From Hyposmocoma kahamanoa (taxonomy: Eukaryota; Arthropoda; Insecta; Lepidoptera; Cosmopterigidae): a DNA stretch of 64,000 nt. The notes beneath the pieces were generated by a model. The model did no database searches. It was not told the origin of the DNA and was given only the letters and a program-made list of their open reading frames with translations. Made by a program: the position numbers and the translations under genes. Location: the NCBI RefSeq assembly GCF_003589595.1, contig NW_020653726.1:13685754-13749753 (forward strand), in the 5' to 3' direction. Positions 10,530 to 21,286 of this stretch are shown here, one piece after another. Position 1 is the first letter of the stretch, and each line of letters begins with the position of its first letter.

Positions 10530-11030
10530 TTTAATTCGCTGGTATTTCACAAAAAAATCAGTACCTAATAATTTCTAAAGATATGCCGTTTCTACGTTTC
10601 TATATCGTATCACATCACTGCTCGAGAAAGTTGGCGAACGACTCATGACGGTACGTTACTCACTCGCGACGGCTGTAAATCAACTGAGAGGGAGGGACCG
10701 GCTTGGTGAGACGAACTCAACGCATGCGCGCCGACGACTCCCCTCGCCCCGCTTTGCGGCTTCTCCTCGGCGATCGAGTTGAGTAGCTCTACTCAACGAG
10801 AACTGTTGAAAGAATTCCAAAAGTGTAATTTTCTACCTGGCTTGTGACCGCGACCGAACATCACGCTCGCCAGCCCGTCACGTTCATTCATAAATACCTG
10901 AGCCAGCGGCGGCGGTGACAGGGTCGCTGAATGAGGCTCGGATGCAACAATGCTCAGCCGGCTAAGCTCGCGTTGGGGCACGCAAACCGCTTCGATTGTT
11001 AAGAATACGCATCTTTTTGTTGCAATCACG
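10530..11030 (-). promoter_or_regulatory. CpG-rich promoter/5' UTR region of the kekkon-like gene
   Basis: GC and CpG content rises sharply here compared with the window average (for example 'cgcatgcgcgccgacgac', 'cgccccgctttgcggc' near 10721-10755). The region lies immediately upstream of the minus-strand gene. A pyrimidine tract ending 'aaataccag' on the minus strand near 10541 and a donor-like CCAG/GTAGAA near 10836 would allow a 5' UTR intron of about 300 bp. Promoter and intron are both inferred. Confidence 0.4.
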
Positions 11031-11375
11031 TCGGCCGAGCGTCAGGTAGAGGACTAATTATGAATAGCACGTCGAGAAGGAAGGCAGGTATACGACAACA
11101 ATAACACAGGATGTGTCGTACAAAGAACACGACAGTTTCATTCATAATTCCGTTCAATGAATAGAAAACGTAATTGATGTTATAACCGACTTTACATTTC
11201 CGAGAAAGTCCAAACAACCTGTTTAAGTATGACTGATTGAATCGTAACGTAAGTTAACATTGAACATTTTTCATTGACTTTATCATTATCGAATTTTTGT
11301 GCGAAGTAATTTTATACTGAACTTCAATGTACATAAAAATAATAATAACATACCAGACACCATACCAATTAACCC

Positions 11376-11562
11376 AATCTCAAACAAGGAATTCTGTGTA
11401 CTATGTACTCATATGCTGTGGTACTCCACAGCAACGGAATTCACTCCGGGATACTGCCCGGAATACAAATCAGCACACATTTAGAAAAGTTCATATTCCA
11501 AAATGGTCCTATAGGGGACCGAATCCGGGGCAGTGCAAACTGTGGGGCCACCGAGTTCGTCA
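11376..11562 (-). mobile_element. tRNA-derived SINE, family E, copy 2
   Basis: The reverse complement reads 'gacgaactcggtggcccca', then 'ggttcgg..cccc..aggacc', then 'tgctgtggagtaccac' and 'cacagaattcc', matching family E block for block. The head (tRNA-like, 5') is at 11562 and the 3' end at 11376. The two short frames called across this region are therefore not genes. Confidence 0.7.
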
Positions 11563-12000
11563 AAATATAAAAGACCATCGCTAAGGAATTATAAAAAATA
11601 TTCATATTCTATGTGAATAATGATTCGATGATTAAATGGCACGCGGCTGGCATACTCCGCCATGTGTCGTCGTCCGCCGGGTGCTATGCCCGTTGCTTAC
11701 CGGCCGTGTGTCGCACCGTCAGCTGCGCTAACACCTGGAGGTGGATTCCTCTCGAGTAATTCGAATATCGAATCAATTATCGCCCGCAGCGTTCCAAACC
11801 CATCGCACCATCATAAAACTTCTTAACTCAACCCCCGCCATATTTAACAAGCAATGTACGTATAGAATCAAACGCAACTGACAAACTTACCATGCGTAAC
11901 GACATTTTTATTAAAATCGATCCTAACTAAAGGAGACGCGTGTAAGGCGCCGGCTGCCACCACGATGCCTCACTAATAAGGCTTCGAGCTTTATAACAAT
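11563..12000. other. GC-rich non-coding island upstream of the kekkon-like gene
   Basis: Unusually GC/CpG-rich patches occur at 11640-11760 ('tcgtcgtccgccgggtgc', 'taccggccgtgtgtcgcacc') and 11930-11990 ('gtaaggcgccggctgccacc'). There is no long frame and no match to the local repeat families. A distal promoter, a non-coding first exon or an enhancer are all possible. Confidence 0.35.
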
Positions 12001-13785
12001 GTAGGCACTCACAAGTGTATGCGCCAAGAAACCCTTTCCTAGATGTCAATTTAGCGTGTTTATTGTGTTTGTTTCAACATACGATTATTGGTCTACTTGA
12101 ATAAATAAACATGAATACGTACGACCAAAACGTATTATGACTCTGCCGCCGTCTACAGAATGGTAAAACAATGATAATAGATTTTCTCCATAATAAATAT
12201 TATATTTTATTTTTGGACAGTATTTAAATAGCACCGCACACAAAAACTGTCACTACTTTTCTATGTGTTTTCAACAAAAAATGTTCAATGTAAATCATTG
12301 GATTTTGTCAGTACGTTGTTGAGTTATCTATGGAAAAGCAGTAGCCGGCAACTATACAGTAATCGCGCTGTAAAGCCCGTAGTCGGTTTTTTGAGACCCA
12401 TATAACACAGAGTGCCCCGTCATATTTTGATATTTAATTTTACGGTTAACGCCTTACTGTCCAAGGTTATCTAAAGGTCAACTAGGTCTACCGTTATGGT
12501 TTCACTCGTTATATCTATAAAAATAAAGCTCCCGGCCATATACAATAAAGCGCCAAGACCTCGTGTTTTATTTAATGCTTATTGCATATTGAGGATGGAA
12601 GACTTCAAATATGAAGTTTAGGACAACTAAAGATTTGAAAATATCCATGTCCAAACTTGGTGTTTGAAGCTTTCAATCCTTTTGCGGATTCCTTTTGCGG
12701 TCAGAGTCACGTCACAGAATAAATAATAATGTAACGTATCAAAGAAAAAAGTACATGCACAGACTAAATGGGACCGTGGTGTAATTTCCATATAAAAATG
12801 CAAATTGCAAACATTTTTGGGTTTTTGTCTTTTCTTGTTTTTTGGACTAATGAAACTCATAATAAAAAAATATTTCTCACTACACCATTGCATTGTTATC
12901 GAGTTTCGATTTATTTAAAGTCAGTCTGATAAATATTGTGTTGCAAGATTTGAAATTCAAGACAAAGACAAGTTTATTCAATTATAACTTGATCTGATAT
13001 AAATATAAAGCTGTGATAATATTAAAATAAAAAGGAAAAAGGAACGTTAACTATATTATGTAATCTTCATAAAGCTATACAATTAAATCTTAGAACTATA
13101 ATAGTGTAGTTGAGACGCCTAAACCAAGTAAATGTGTACCTTATATTTTAGGCACCTTGCGTGTGCATACTTTCTTTTATTAAAGATTAAAAACGGAATT
13201 GGTATATTTATTTAACAATTAGTAATTATATAATATCAATTAACAGTTATACATAGATTATAATTATGAAATAACTTCCAGCAAGCCTTCTGTGTCATCA
13301 TAAGTCTTATTCTTAAGACAGTCAAATCTTTTTGACGATCTTTTCACATTCTATCTTATAATTAAAATACTCACAAACACGTGACCATTTATAAACATAA
13401 TAATGTAATAAAATAGGCTTGATGTTTGAATTATGTACAGAAACCCTGCTGAAAAAGAAGGTACGTTTTTCATATTATGTTGGTCATAAATGATTTCACA
13501 ATTTGAATAAATTTTCATAAAACAAAACATCTTCATTTCATTCCGTTGAAAGACAACCCTCAGCTGTCGCTTCCTCGTGAATTAAAAATAATCGTAATAA
13601 AGTTTGTGAAAACGTATACCATCTTTAAAAATATACTTTAAACAGTGGGATGATCTCAAAACTGTTTCGAAAGTTATGATAATATTTAATGAATGAGTGA
13701 AACGAAATCTGAACGGAAGTGAAAAGATAATGTAAACTGACTAGTTCAAAACACGAGGCAGATGGCTCATCATACCATCAAACTT
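12001..13785. other. AT-rich non-coding stretch, nothing recognised
   Basis: Low-complexity AT-rich sequence. Short frames on the minus strand (12627-12893, 13351-13536) have no domain or composition bias supporting a gene. Confidence 0.5.
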
Positions 13786-14075
13786 GTAAGTAGCAGTAGA
13801 GCTCCTTGTTGGACCAGGGAAGCACAGCCACCTTACTTATTTCTGCCGAACCGAATCAAATGTGAACATTACTGCGTTCCGGTTTTGAATGGAAGGGTGC
13901 TGGTGAAATTACAGGCTCATGGGACTTGTCAACTTATGTTTCAATGTGATGGGCGCAGTGGCAGATCTTTTCGATTTAAATCTCTGAGTGGCAAAGCAAT
14001 TGTTATGGGCAGACGTGTCGTTTAACACCACGATTTGTTCGTCACATCACTTGATATTATAAAAGCAAAAAAAAT
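13786..14075 (+). mobile_element. Family A retroposon, copy 2
   Basis: A near full-length copy from 'agtagcagtagagctcc' to 'cacttgatattataaaagc' and an A-rich tail. The 'gtgcccctc' segment before 'agatctttt' is deleted. The 87-codon frame inside it is a by-product of the repeat. Confidence 0.85.
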
Positions 14076-14261
14076 ATATATTATTGCTTTAATTACCTCG
14101 CAATAATAAGCTGAAAATCAGCTTGAAATTCGTTATTCGATATCTCAGCTAATACTAGAAACATTAAGGTTAAATGTTAAGGTCAGTGGTGGAAGTACAC
14201 ATATCCCTAACTACTATACGAGTACTATAACATGCTCTATAATGTTACCCAAAACGAACGA

Positions 14262-14478
14262 CGAATTCGGTGACTCAGCAGTTTGCACTGTGGGCACTAG
14301 ATGACGAGGTGATGGGTTCGATTCCCTGAAGGATCAATTTATCCTAAATTGATCCTTCAGGGAATGAACAATGTCCAACAATGAACTTTTCTCAATTGGT
14401 TCTGGACTGGATTTTCTGGGAAACCAAGGAATTCCGTTGCTTTGGTATTAATTGTACAAGGAATTTTCTAGTGTGAGA
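14262..14478 (+). mobile_element. tRNA-derived SINE, family E, copy 3, with internal palindrome
   Basis: The head is 'ggtgactcagcagtttgcac' with B-box 'gggttcgattccctgaa', then 'ctcaattggttctggactgg' and the end 'attccgttgctttggta...ggaattttcta'. Compared with other copies it holds an extra inverted duplicate of its own B-box flank (14321-14365), which creates a perfect hairpin. Confidence 0.8.
14321..14365. repeat. Perfect 20-bp hairpin inside a SINE
   Basis: ATTCCCTGAAGGATCAATTT (14321-14340), loop ATCCT (14341-14345), then the exact 20-base reverse complement (14346-14365). Sister copies lack the second arm, so it is a secondary change in this copy. Confidence 0.9.
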
Positions 14479-15069
14479 CGTGTTTATCTGAAAAAAAAAG
14501 AACATTGGAATAAAGGTTCTACACCGCCATTGCATGACGTCATAAACATAACATTGCGGTTTCTTTCGATCTCCCGAATGAGCTGCCGAGAACTGCTTTA
14601 CTTTTTAATGGGTTTCAATTCCGTTTTCACATTTGACGTTTAAATGTTGTTTTTAATGTTAATAACAAATATTTCATTTTCGATTCTTGTGAAATTACCT
14701 ATTATGTAAATATAAACCTATTCTTTCACATCCTAACATAAAATTAAGGTTCATACAATCAGTGCCACGCCATATTGTAATTTTAGCTTAAAATAACATA
14801 AACTTTGTAAAATAATAATACGTAACAATTTTCTTATTTTCATAATGGCAAATTAATGTAATTTCGTTGAAATTATCTTTGTACATTATAATAAGACAGA
14901 AAAACATTGTCTTCTAAAAGTTATCTTTTAAGATAAGCTTCTAGATGTTTTATTAAAATGCTCAAAATACATATTTAGCATATTAACATCAGGAAACTCA
15001 GTTTTTAGAACCATTTACTAGTGTTAAGTTAGCTTCACTAGTAGTTTATCTCTTTTGGTAGAATAAATG
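14479..15069. other. AT-rich non-coding stretch, nothing recognised
   Basis: No shared repeat, RNA gene or credible frame. The 63-codon frame at 14452-14643 begins inside the neighbouring SINE. Confidence 0.5.
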
Positions 15070-15205
15070 GGGTGGACGAAAGAATGCTCCTCGCAATGGC
15101 GTACTATTTATTCATGTCCTCTATACATCTGGCGCGCCCTGGGCAACAATCAGCAAGTACGTTACGTCGATTGGCAAATCTTTTCGTCTCTATTGCAGAC
15201 ATAAC
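15070..15205 (+). mobile_element. Family B short repeat, copy 3 (diverged)
   Basis: It shares 'tctggcgcgccctgggcaac' and 'aatcagcaagta.gttacg' with the reverse complement of 35799-35934, plus the preceding 'ggacgaaagaatgctcc'. It directly precedes a family A copy. Alternative explanation: a fragment of a larger unrecognised element. Confidence 0.5.
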
Positions 15206-15225
15206 CCACACTTCAACATTGCGTG

Positions 15226-15550
15226 TTAGTAGCATTAGAGCTCCTTGTGTAAGAGTTCGTACTGGGTAGTACTGCCACCTTACCTGTTTCTGCCGCCAAG
15301 CAGTAATGTCAGCATTACTGTGTTCCGGTATTGAAGGGTAAGTGTGCCGGTGAAATTACAGGCACATGGAACTTGTCAACTTATGTCTCTATGGTGACAC
15401 TACTTATGGTGACGGGCGCAGTGGCAGTGCCCCTCAGATCTTTGCTATTTAAAGCTCCGAGTGGCATTGCAACTGTTATGGACAGGCGTGTAGCTCTTAT
15501 CATCAGGCGCACGACATGTTCGTCCCGTCACTTGACATTATAAAAAAAAA
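15226..15550 (+). mobile_element. Family A retroposon, copy 3
   Basis: Full-length copy ending in 'cacttgacattataaaaa'. It carries a small internal tandem duplication ('atggtgacactacttatggt' repeats 'atggtgac'). The called frame at 15331-15543 lies wholly inside the element. Confidence 0.88.
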
Positions 15551-16856
15551 TTGCGACTACTACTAGTGACACGGGTAGAGGCAATAACTTCTGGGCCACA
15601 GTTATATAGTGTATGCCACAAAAGAATAAATAGAGCAGAAGTACTTAGTGGGCGCGGCATGTGTGCCAACAATACGCGGAGTTCCGCATACTTGAGCACA
15701 GTCCGCACTTTTCGCTTTCAATTATCTAGGTCGGTTCAATTATCACGACCCCGAATATCGTGGAAAAATGCATTATTTTGCTACTTTGGAGTGCAAAAAT
15801 GATGGTCGCACCTGTAATATTTTCCATGGTGCTGTTTCATATCATCGTTAAGTATTATAAGAAACGTAAGTAAACCTTATTGATATATTATTAACGTTAT
15901 TAACGTTAACGTTAATAGTCGCCAATCGTTCGTCACCTTTCATCTACTGCCGCTAGATGACAGCACATAGTATGAAATTTCAATACATAATCAAAAATCG
16001 TAACTTGCAATAGTAGGTATTGAACTTTCAACGATATGCCAACTGGGTACAGTTCAAATTATATTAACAATCCAGAATTTGTTGCATCTTTTTGAATTAT
16101 AACCTACGATCAACAATTATCAAGATTTCATAGTGTTTAACAATATGACGGTGTGATTTTTAGCAACAGCGGTTCTGATAGTAATCGAAGGTTATCGTTT
16201 TTTTTTTCGGTGGTGTATGCCATCTAAGAATAAATACGTTCTTCAAGTATTCTAAACGATTACGAGGAGGGCTCGAATTTAATTTGCCAGCTTTTACAAC
16301 TATTCATGAAAGAGGGAAAGTAAGTCAATAGCAACGTCATTTCAAAAATTTTATTACTCAAAATCTGATTTCGTTCCGAATATAATAAAGTACGAAAACT
16401 CCAAAAGCACCAATTAAAGCGTATACGTCTGTTTTAATAATTCCCAGTAGCAATTATTCCCGGCAATTCGATTATTCAAAAGACACACTAATAGCAATAA
16501 ACAACATTCAATGGTCCGCTTAACGTGTTCAACGAGGTTTGTTTCAATTTTGCCCACTTGTTAGGTACATTAACGGTTTAACGCAAATAGGTATTGCATT
16601 CTTATAGAAGTTGACCTAGTTTGTAATTAATTGCCTTTACGAAATTTTTCAATAACAACTTTCAAGCGTAAAATAGTTATTTGATATGCAAGGCTACAGA
16701 GTTGACTGTTGTATTGAAACGTGAACAAGCGAAGGGCTATAGCATTAAAAATTGGTTCTAAAATAGAGTCCTGAGCGTAGCGAGGATTTCAAGGCACAAG
16801 ACGCAAAACAACTTTGCTACCGAGCGAAACACACAATTTTACACCTCGAACCGCCG
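15551..16856. other. Non-coding stretch with a 20-bp perfect palindrome
   Basis: No gene recognised. A perfect palindrome, TATTAACGTTAACGTTAATA, lies at 15898-15917. A word 'ccgctagatgacagcac' at 15950 resembles 'ccgctagatggcat' at 1671. The first 200 bases are somewhat GC-richer. Confidence 0.45.
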
Positions 16857-16902
16857 TTCTTTCATCTACTATTAGCCTCGAGGAAAATAGTAGATGAAAG
16901 AA
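16857..16902. repeat. Perfect 16-bp hairpin
   Basis: TTCTTTCATCTACTAT (16857-16872), a 14-base loop, then its exact reverse complement (16887-16902). Confidence 0.9.
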
Positions 16903-17630
16903 AAACAGTTGAACTACAACGAATCAATTTTAATAAACAAAATCAATAATCGTTGTCAATTTAATATCAACAATAATAAGAATAAAATATACCAACGGAT
17001 TTATATTACGACATATATTATATGTACGACAAATCAAATCGCGTTGTTGAACGTGTCGTTATATGTTTTCTTTTTCATCGAAAGAAAAAGTAAGGTGCAC
17101 CACAGTCCATCGTCAAATTCGAATTTCAAAAACCTTTTTCACGCTAACGTGCAAAAACCGCTTCCCTTGTGGTTCAATCTTAGCTTCCTTCGCTTGCTCA
17201 GGTTTCAATACAAGTACTCGCAGCAAACAACAACTTTGCAGCCTTAACAAATAACTATTTTTAGTCTTCTTTTCATTTTCCAATTGGCTCCCTCCTCCGT
17301 CTCCGCCTCACTACTTCGATACAGAGGGCGATTTGAAGCGAAAAAGTACCTACGTAAAGTTCGTGAGCTGCCACAATCTCAACAACAACAATCATATACT
17401 GCTTCATTTCTCGGAAAACTATTAACGTCCTTTATTTTTTTCCATCCTCTACGTAAATAGTAAATTGTGTCATAGCTACATATATACATATATATATGTC
17501 AGTGGCGAGGTGTCCATATAACACGATTCCCATCGGCTTGCCTAAAATTTTCCGCGTATTACCAAATGATTGTACTAAACAGCGCGCATACCCCACCACT
17601 TAAAAAACATATTCAAAATATTCATTATTA
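16903..17630. other. AT-rich non-coding stretch
   Basis: It includes a 117-codon Asn/Lys-rich frame (16894-17247) that starts in the hairpin arm. Its composition follows base content and shows no domain. A modestly GC-richer patch lies at 17280-17340. Confidence 0.45.
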
Positions 17631-18752
17631 GCGCGGAAATACACGTCCGATTTTGTTTCTGATGATCGGATTCAACTATCGGATCGGATTCACTCAATAC
17701 ACGTCCGATAGACGTCCGATTCTTTCATCATACTTTTCCTGTATTAACTGCAGTGTTGCCTATTTGTGGGGGATTCCCCAAATGCAGGGAAGTTCAACGC
17801 AACAACTCGTTTTGGGATTTTGTGGGGATTACTATGTGGTGGAAATGCCCTCGCATTGTAGCATTTTATCATATTTTTATTACATTGATGATCACTGATA
17901 AAAACACTATTTATTTGTTTGTTTATGAACGATATTGATATTTTTTCAACATCGCACATACCCCGCCATTATAGTAACATTTATATAGAATTATTAGCAA
18001 ACCGCTCATATGTATAAAATTATCCGGTAGGATTAGAATCACTGTCTTGAATTGTAAAATTACTACTATTATCAGTTACCGACAAGAGTCTGACTCTTAA
18101 ATAGAATAATTTTGATCAGTCGGTGCGTGTTGAGCCCGCGACCCTTCCTCACGTTTTCGCCGGTTCCTGGTATGAAAAAAAAACAGCTGTTGCCGAGCAA
18201 AGCCGAGCAGTGAGTATTTTAATACCACAACTTGCCACTCGTCTAACTTAAATATTAATGTTCAAACATAATTAAACTTGTTTAGTTTATTTCTAATTAT
18301 AGCGTAACGTATGTGTATAGATAGATGGGCAAATTTTGACTTTCTGAATTATTTGATATATTTTTAAGCGTAACAATAATAATATAATAAATACCGAGCA
18401 TGAATAAATATGAAGTATGACCTTTGCTCTTCCCTAATTTATAACTTTGTATAACAAACACTTTGTATAGTTTATAACTAAAATCAATTTTTGGGAATTT
18501 TGTATAATTTGCACTGGCAACGTTGCAAATCGGAGGGAAGAATCGGACGTGTATTTCGTCTCCCCGCAAAAGTATAGAGAGCATGCCTTCAGACAACGGA
18601 CCGGTAATAAAATCGGACGCTATTTCCGACTCGGACGTCCGATCCGATGGACGTCTGATCCGATTATCGGATCGGACGTGTATGGAGTGTTCATACAAAT
18701 ATAAGGTTCGGTTCCTACTATCGAATCAAAAATCGGACGTGTATTCCCGCAC
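17631..18752. mobile_element. TTA-flanked inverted-repeat DNA transposon (PIF/Harbinger-like, non-autonomous)
   Basis: The left terminus is GCGCGGAAATACACGTCCGA. The right terminus, read on the minus strand, is GTGCGGGAATACACGTCCGA. Both ends abut TTA (17628-17630 and 18753-18755), a 3-bp target duplication of the PIF/Harbinger type. Next to the ends the word CACGTCCGAT or its complement ATCGGACGTG recurs many times, with variants GACGTCCGAT and ATCGGATCGGA. These are typical subterminal transposase-binding repeats. The 1.1-kb interior holds only uncharacteristic frames, so mobilisation would need a transposase supplied elsewhere. Superfamily assignment rests on target-site length only. Confidence 0.65.
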
Positions 18753-19497
18753 TTAAACGCGTAATAACTTGTCCCAATGCATCTCAACCAATCAGCGCGA
18801 GGTAAGCCGGTGGATTTGCGAGTTCTATTTCATTCATGAAATCTACGCGCCTCCATCAAAACACACGCACACATTCGCAAAAATCCGCTGTAAAACATAT
18901 AAAAAAATGGAGGCCGAGAAGCCGGAATTAATCGGCTTCTAGTCGAATAGCGTTCACGTAAATTTAAACCTTACTCCAACACATTACTGTTTAATTTGTT
19001 TTAATGTCAGAATCGTAACCAGATGTAAAACTTTCTGAAAATAATGTAACAAAATTATTATAATAGCAAATTAAAAAAAAATATGGCTAATTTCTGTTTT
19101 GTAAATTAAACGATAAATAGTGTTACATGTGTATCTACATATATTTGGGTATTTCTTTTTAATAGGGCTACGTAAAGAATGTACGTACATAGCTGTATGT
19201 ACTTAGCATTCATGAGTTTGTTTAATAACAAACTTTCGTATCGAAACGGGCAGCATAAAATGAAGTAAATTACTTTCAAAATATAGTTATTTTATGCGTA
19301 GAAAAGTTAGCCTATGAAATGAAGTGAGTTAGTATCTTGTCTGCTAATAAGTGTTGCATTCAAGTGTCGCCAAGGCGCCTTTTTAACGAGAAAACAAATT
19401 TTTGTCAAAGTAGGTGTTTTTTTATTCTTCGAAATGTTAAAGCTTCGGCTTTACCTAGGAAAATATTCACGCCTCGCCACTGATGTGTGTAGTATAG
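18753..19497. other. Non-coding stretch with a CCAAT-like GC-richer patch
   Basis: At 18775-18960 the sequence is GC-richer, with 'aaccaatcagcgcg', an 8-bp hairpin AGAAGCCG...CGGCTTCT and a ten-codon ATG frame. It is followed by AT-rich sequence. It could be regulatory. No gene is recognised. Confidence 0.35.
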
Positions 19498-19760
19498 ATG
19501 GCCTCACTGGACGAGTGGCTTGCAAATCGGTTTTCGTAGTGTCGCCATCCACGAAATCCTGGCCGGGTCAGTGAGTATAGAGAAACTAATTTTTCTATAT
19601 TGTCTCGAGTCTGGGTGCTTGTGGTACCGTCGTTGTGTCCGATTTCCATAACACAAGTGCTTAAGCTACTTACTTCGGGATAAGTGTAACTTATGTGAAG
19701 TTGTTTAATATTTATTAATATATCATATTATGTATTTATTAATATTATTATAAACTTAAC
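19498..19760 (+). mobile_element. tRNA-derived SINE, family D, copy 2
   Basis: It shares 'gagtggcttgcaaatcggtt', 'ctggccgggtca', 'ttttctatattgtctcg', 'tgtggtaccgtcgttg', 'gtccgatttcca' and the tail 'gtttaatatttattaatata' with 1297-1545. The B-box region is largely deleted. Confidence 0.75.
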
Positions 19761-20334
19761 GTTCAATTTTGCACGCACTAAAACTCATATAAAGAATTAA
19801 GTTTTTCAATCCCAGGTGGTGTCAACTAGTGAATATTAATTCGGACGTTTTATTTTTTCTCAGGCGTCTTTAATTACCATGGCGTTGGTAATTAACAGCT
19901 AAACGAACGTCCCAATTTAATTGTTATGAGCTGGTTCCGGCCGGCGGTCAAGCTGTGAGCAAAACTTCAATTTGGCGACCTCTCTTGAAGGGTAAAGTAA
20001 TTGTAGCTCTAGTGTAGCAACGGCCTAACTTTAAACGTACTGAGCAATTAATTCTCTGTGACGTCTCGCTGTTAATGGGTTGGAATATTTTATTTGTTTT
20101 TTTTTAATAGCGTCCTAAACCAATGAGATTACTCGCCTATTAGGCATGTCACACATTTCCACATTCTGAAGTAATATTCAACCCTTTATATGAAAACTTT
20201 GATAAAAATGGACTATAATAAAGGAATATAGACAGACAAAAACGATTTATATAATATTTTTATTTTATTGATCATCATGATGTTTTTACTACCATGACAA
20301 TCATATATTTTTTTGGGGAAAGGCTGTACCACTT
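19761..20334. other. Non-repeat stretch with paired TAATTA palindrome
   Basis: A perfect inverted repeat TTAATTACCA (19870-19879), loop TGGCGT, TGGTAATTAA (19886-19895) places two homeodomain-type TAATTA cores back to back. A GC-richer patch follows ('tggttccggccggcggtc'). This is a candidate regulatory element with no experimental support. The rest is AT-rich. Confidence 0.35.
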
Positions 20335-20600
20335 TGTTATTATTGTTGATACATAGATCAAGCAACACAAACAAAAATTTCTTCGATCTCTTCATAAATT
20401 TCTCACAGGTGGTGCCGACGCCAAAAACCGTTTAAATCCAACTATCTACAGCAAACATACAAAGAAAGTCATAAGATCTACTCGGTCTATAGCTCAGTTG
20501 GTAAAAGCGATGGCTCCGGTGTGGCAACAGACCCTGGTTTGAATCCAATCAGAAAGGATTTTTTCTTTGTGTTTGTTTGATCTTTGTATCAATAATAATA
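20335..20600 (+). mobile_element. Family C foldback element with tRNA-like arms, copy 1
   Basis: The ends are inverted copies of each other: left 'gttattattgttgatacata', right 'tctttgtatcaataataata'. Beyond them the arms 'aaaaatttcttcgatc' and 'gaaaggattttttctttgtg' also pair. The right half has an A-box-like 'tagctcagttggt' and a B-box-like 'ggtttgaatcc', arranged as in a tRNA. The result is a MITE-like foldback unit about 265 bp long. Confidence 0.7.
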
Positions 20601-21286
20601 TTTAAATAACTATAATAATAATAACATATAACATGTAATATGGTTATTGTATTAATCGAAGTCACTCCTTTTCACAAATTGTGTAATTTACATAAAACGG
20701 CTCTGGCAGGAAATTCCATTACCAAATTAACAATCAGTCTTTCCAAGTATATGTATGTACCGAGTCATAACTTTGCTATACTATATTTGAATAGTCCAAA
20801 CTTCCTTAAAATTTGCAATGTGAGTAATTATTCTTATATATATAGGTCTTATGAAAGTCAATTAGGTTTTAAACACATTATAGTTAAGCGATACTGGCAC
20901 TTATGTAGAGCGGCTAGTCCCAAACTGTAGGTTTTCGCGATTGTTACACATTTTAGATTACTATACACATACAACGCGGCTTGTATGTGTGTAAGCTCGC
21001 CGCGCGCCGTGCACGGATGCACACATTCTCATAATAATGAAAGGCACACAATGCGAGTGCATCGCGAGATAACGCGAATGTGTGCATCTGAATGTGGGCG
21101 CGCACACATATGAACCACTCTGTAAAGTTTAAGTGCAGTTGCCATACTTGTCTTATAGTACTGTGCTTCTACTTAGCCATTATCACTATGCATACTCTGA
21201 GCAGATAAGAAAGAGTGTGAAATGATAACAGTTTTCACATAAATAGTACAAAGCTCTATTTCACGTACATACGTGCTGTACAAATA
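20601..21286. other. Non-coding stretch with CpG-rich inverted repeats
   Basis: At 20960-21115 the sequence turns GC-rich, with nested inverted words: TACACATAC/GTATGTGTA flank 'aacgcggctt', and GATGCACACATTC (21016-21028) pairs with GAATGTGTGCATC (21076-21088). A small foldback element is likely. The frame at 20640-20930 has no recognisable feature. Confidence 0.4.

Noticed and set aside
16857..16902. miRNA precursor
   Set aside because: Arms are too short and too perfect (16 bp), and neither arm matches an insect miRNA that I know.
16894..17247. 117-codon plus frame
   Set aside because: Asn/Lys/Ile-rich composition expected from AT-rich DNA. It starts in a hairpin arm and has no domain.
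18297..18698. 133-codon minus frame
   Set aside because: It translates subterminal repeats and AT-rich interior of a non-autonomous transposon, with no transposase motif.
20500..20560. tRNA-like sequence with A- and B-boxes
   Set aside because: The anticodon arm cannot be folded and the sequence lies within a dispersed foldback element with relatives at 33.7 and 63.8 kb, so it is not a tRNA gene.
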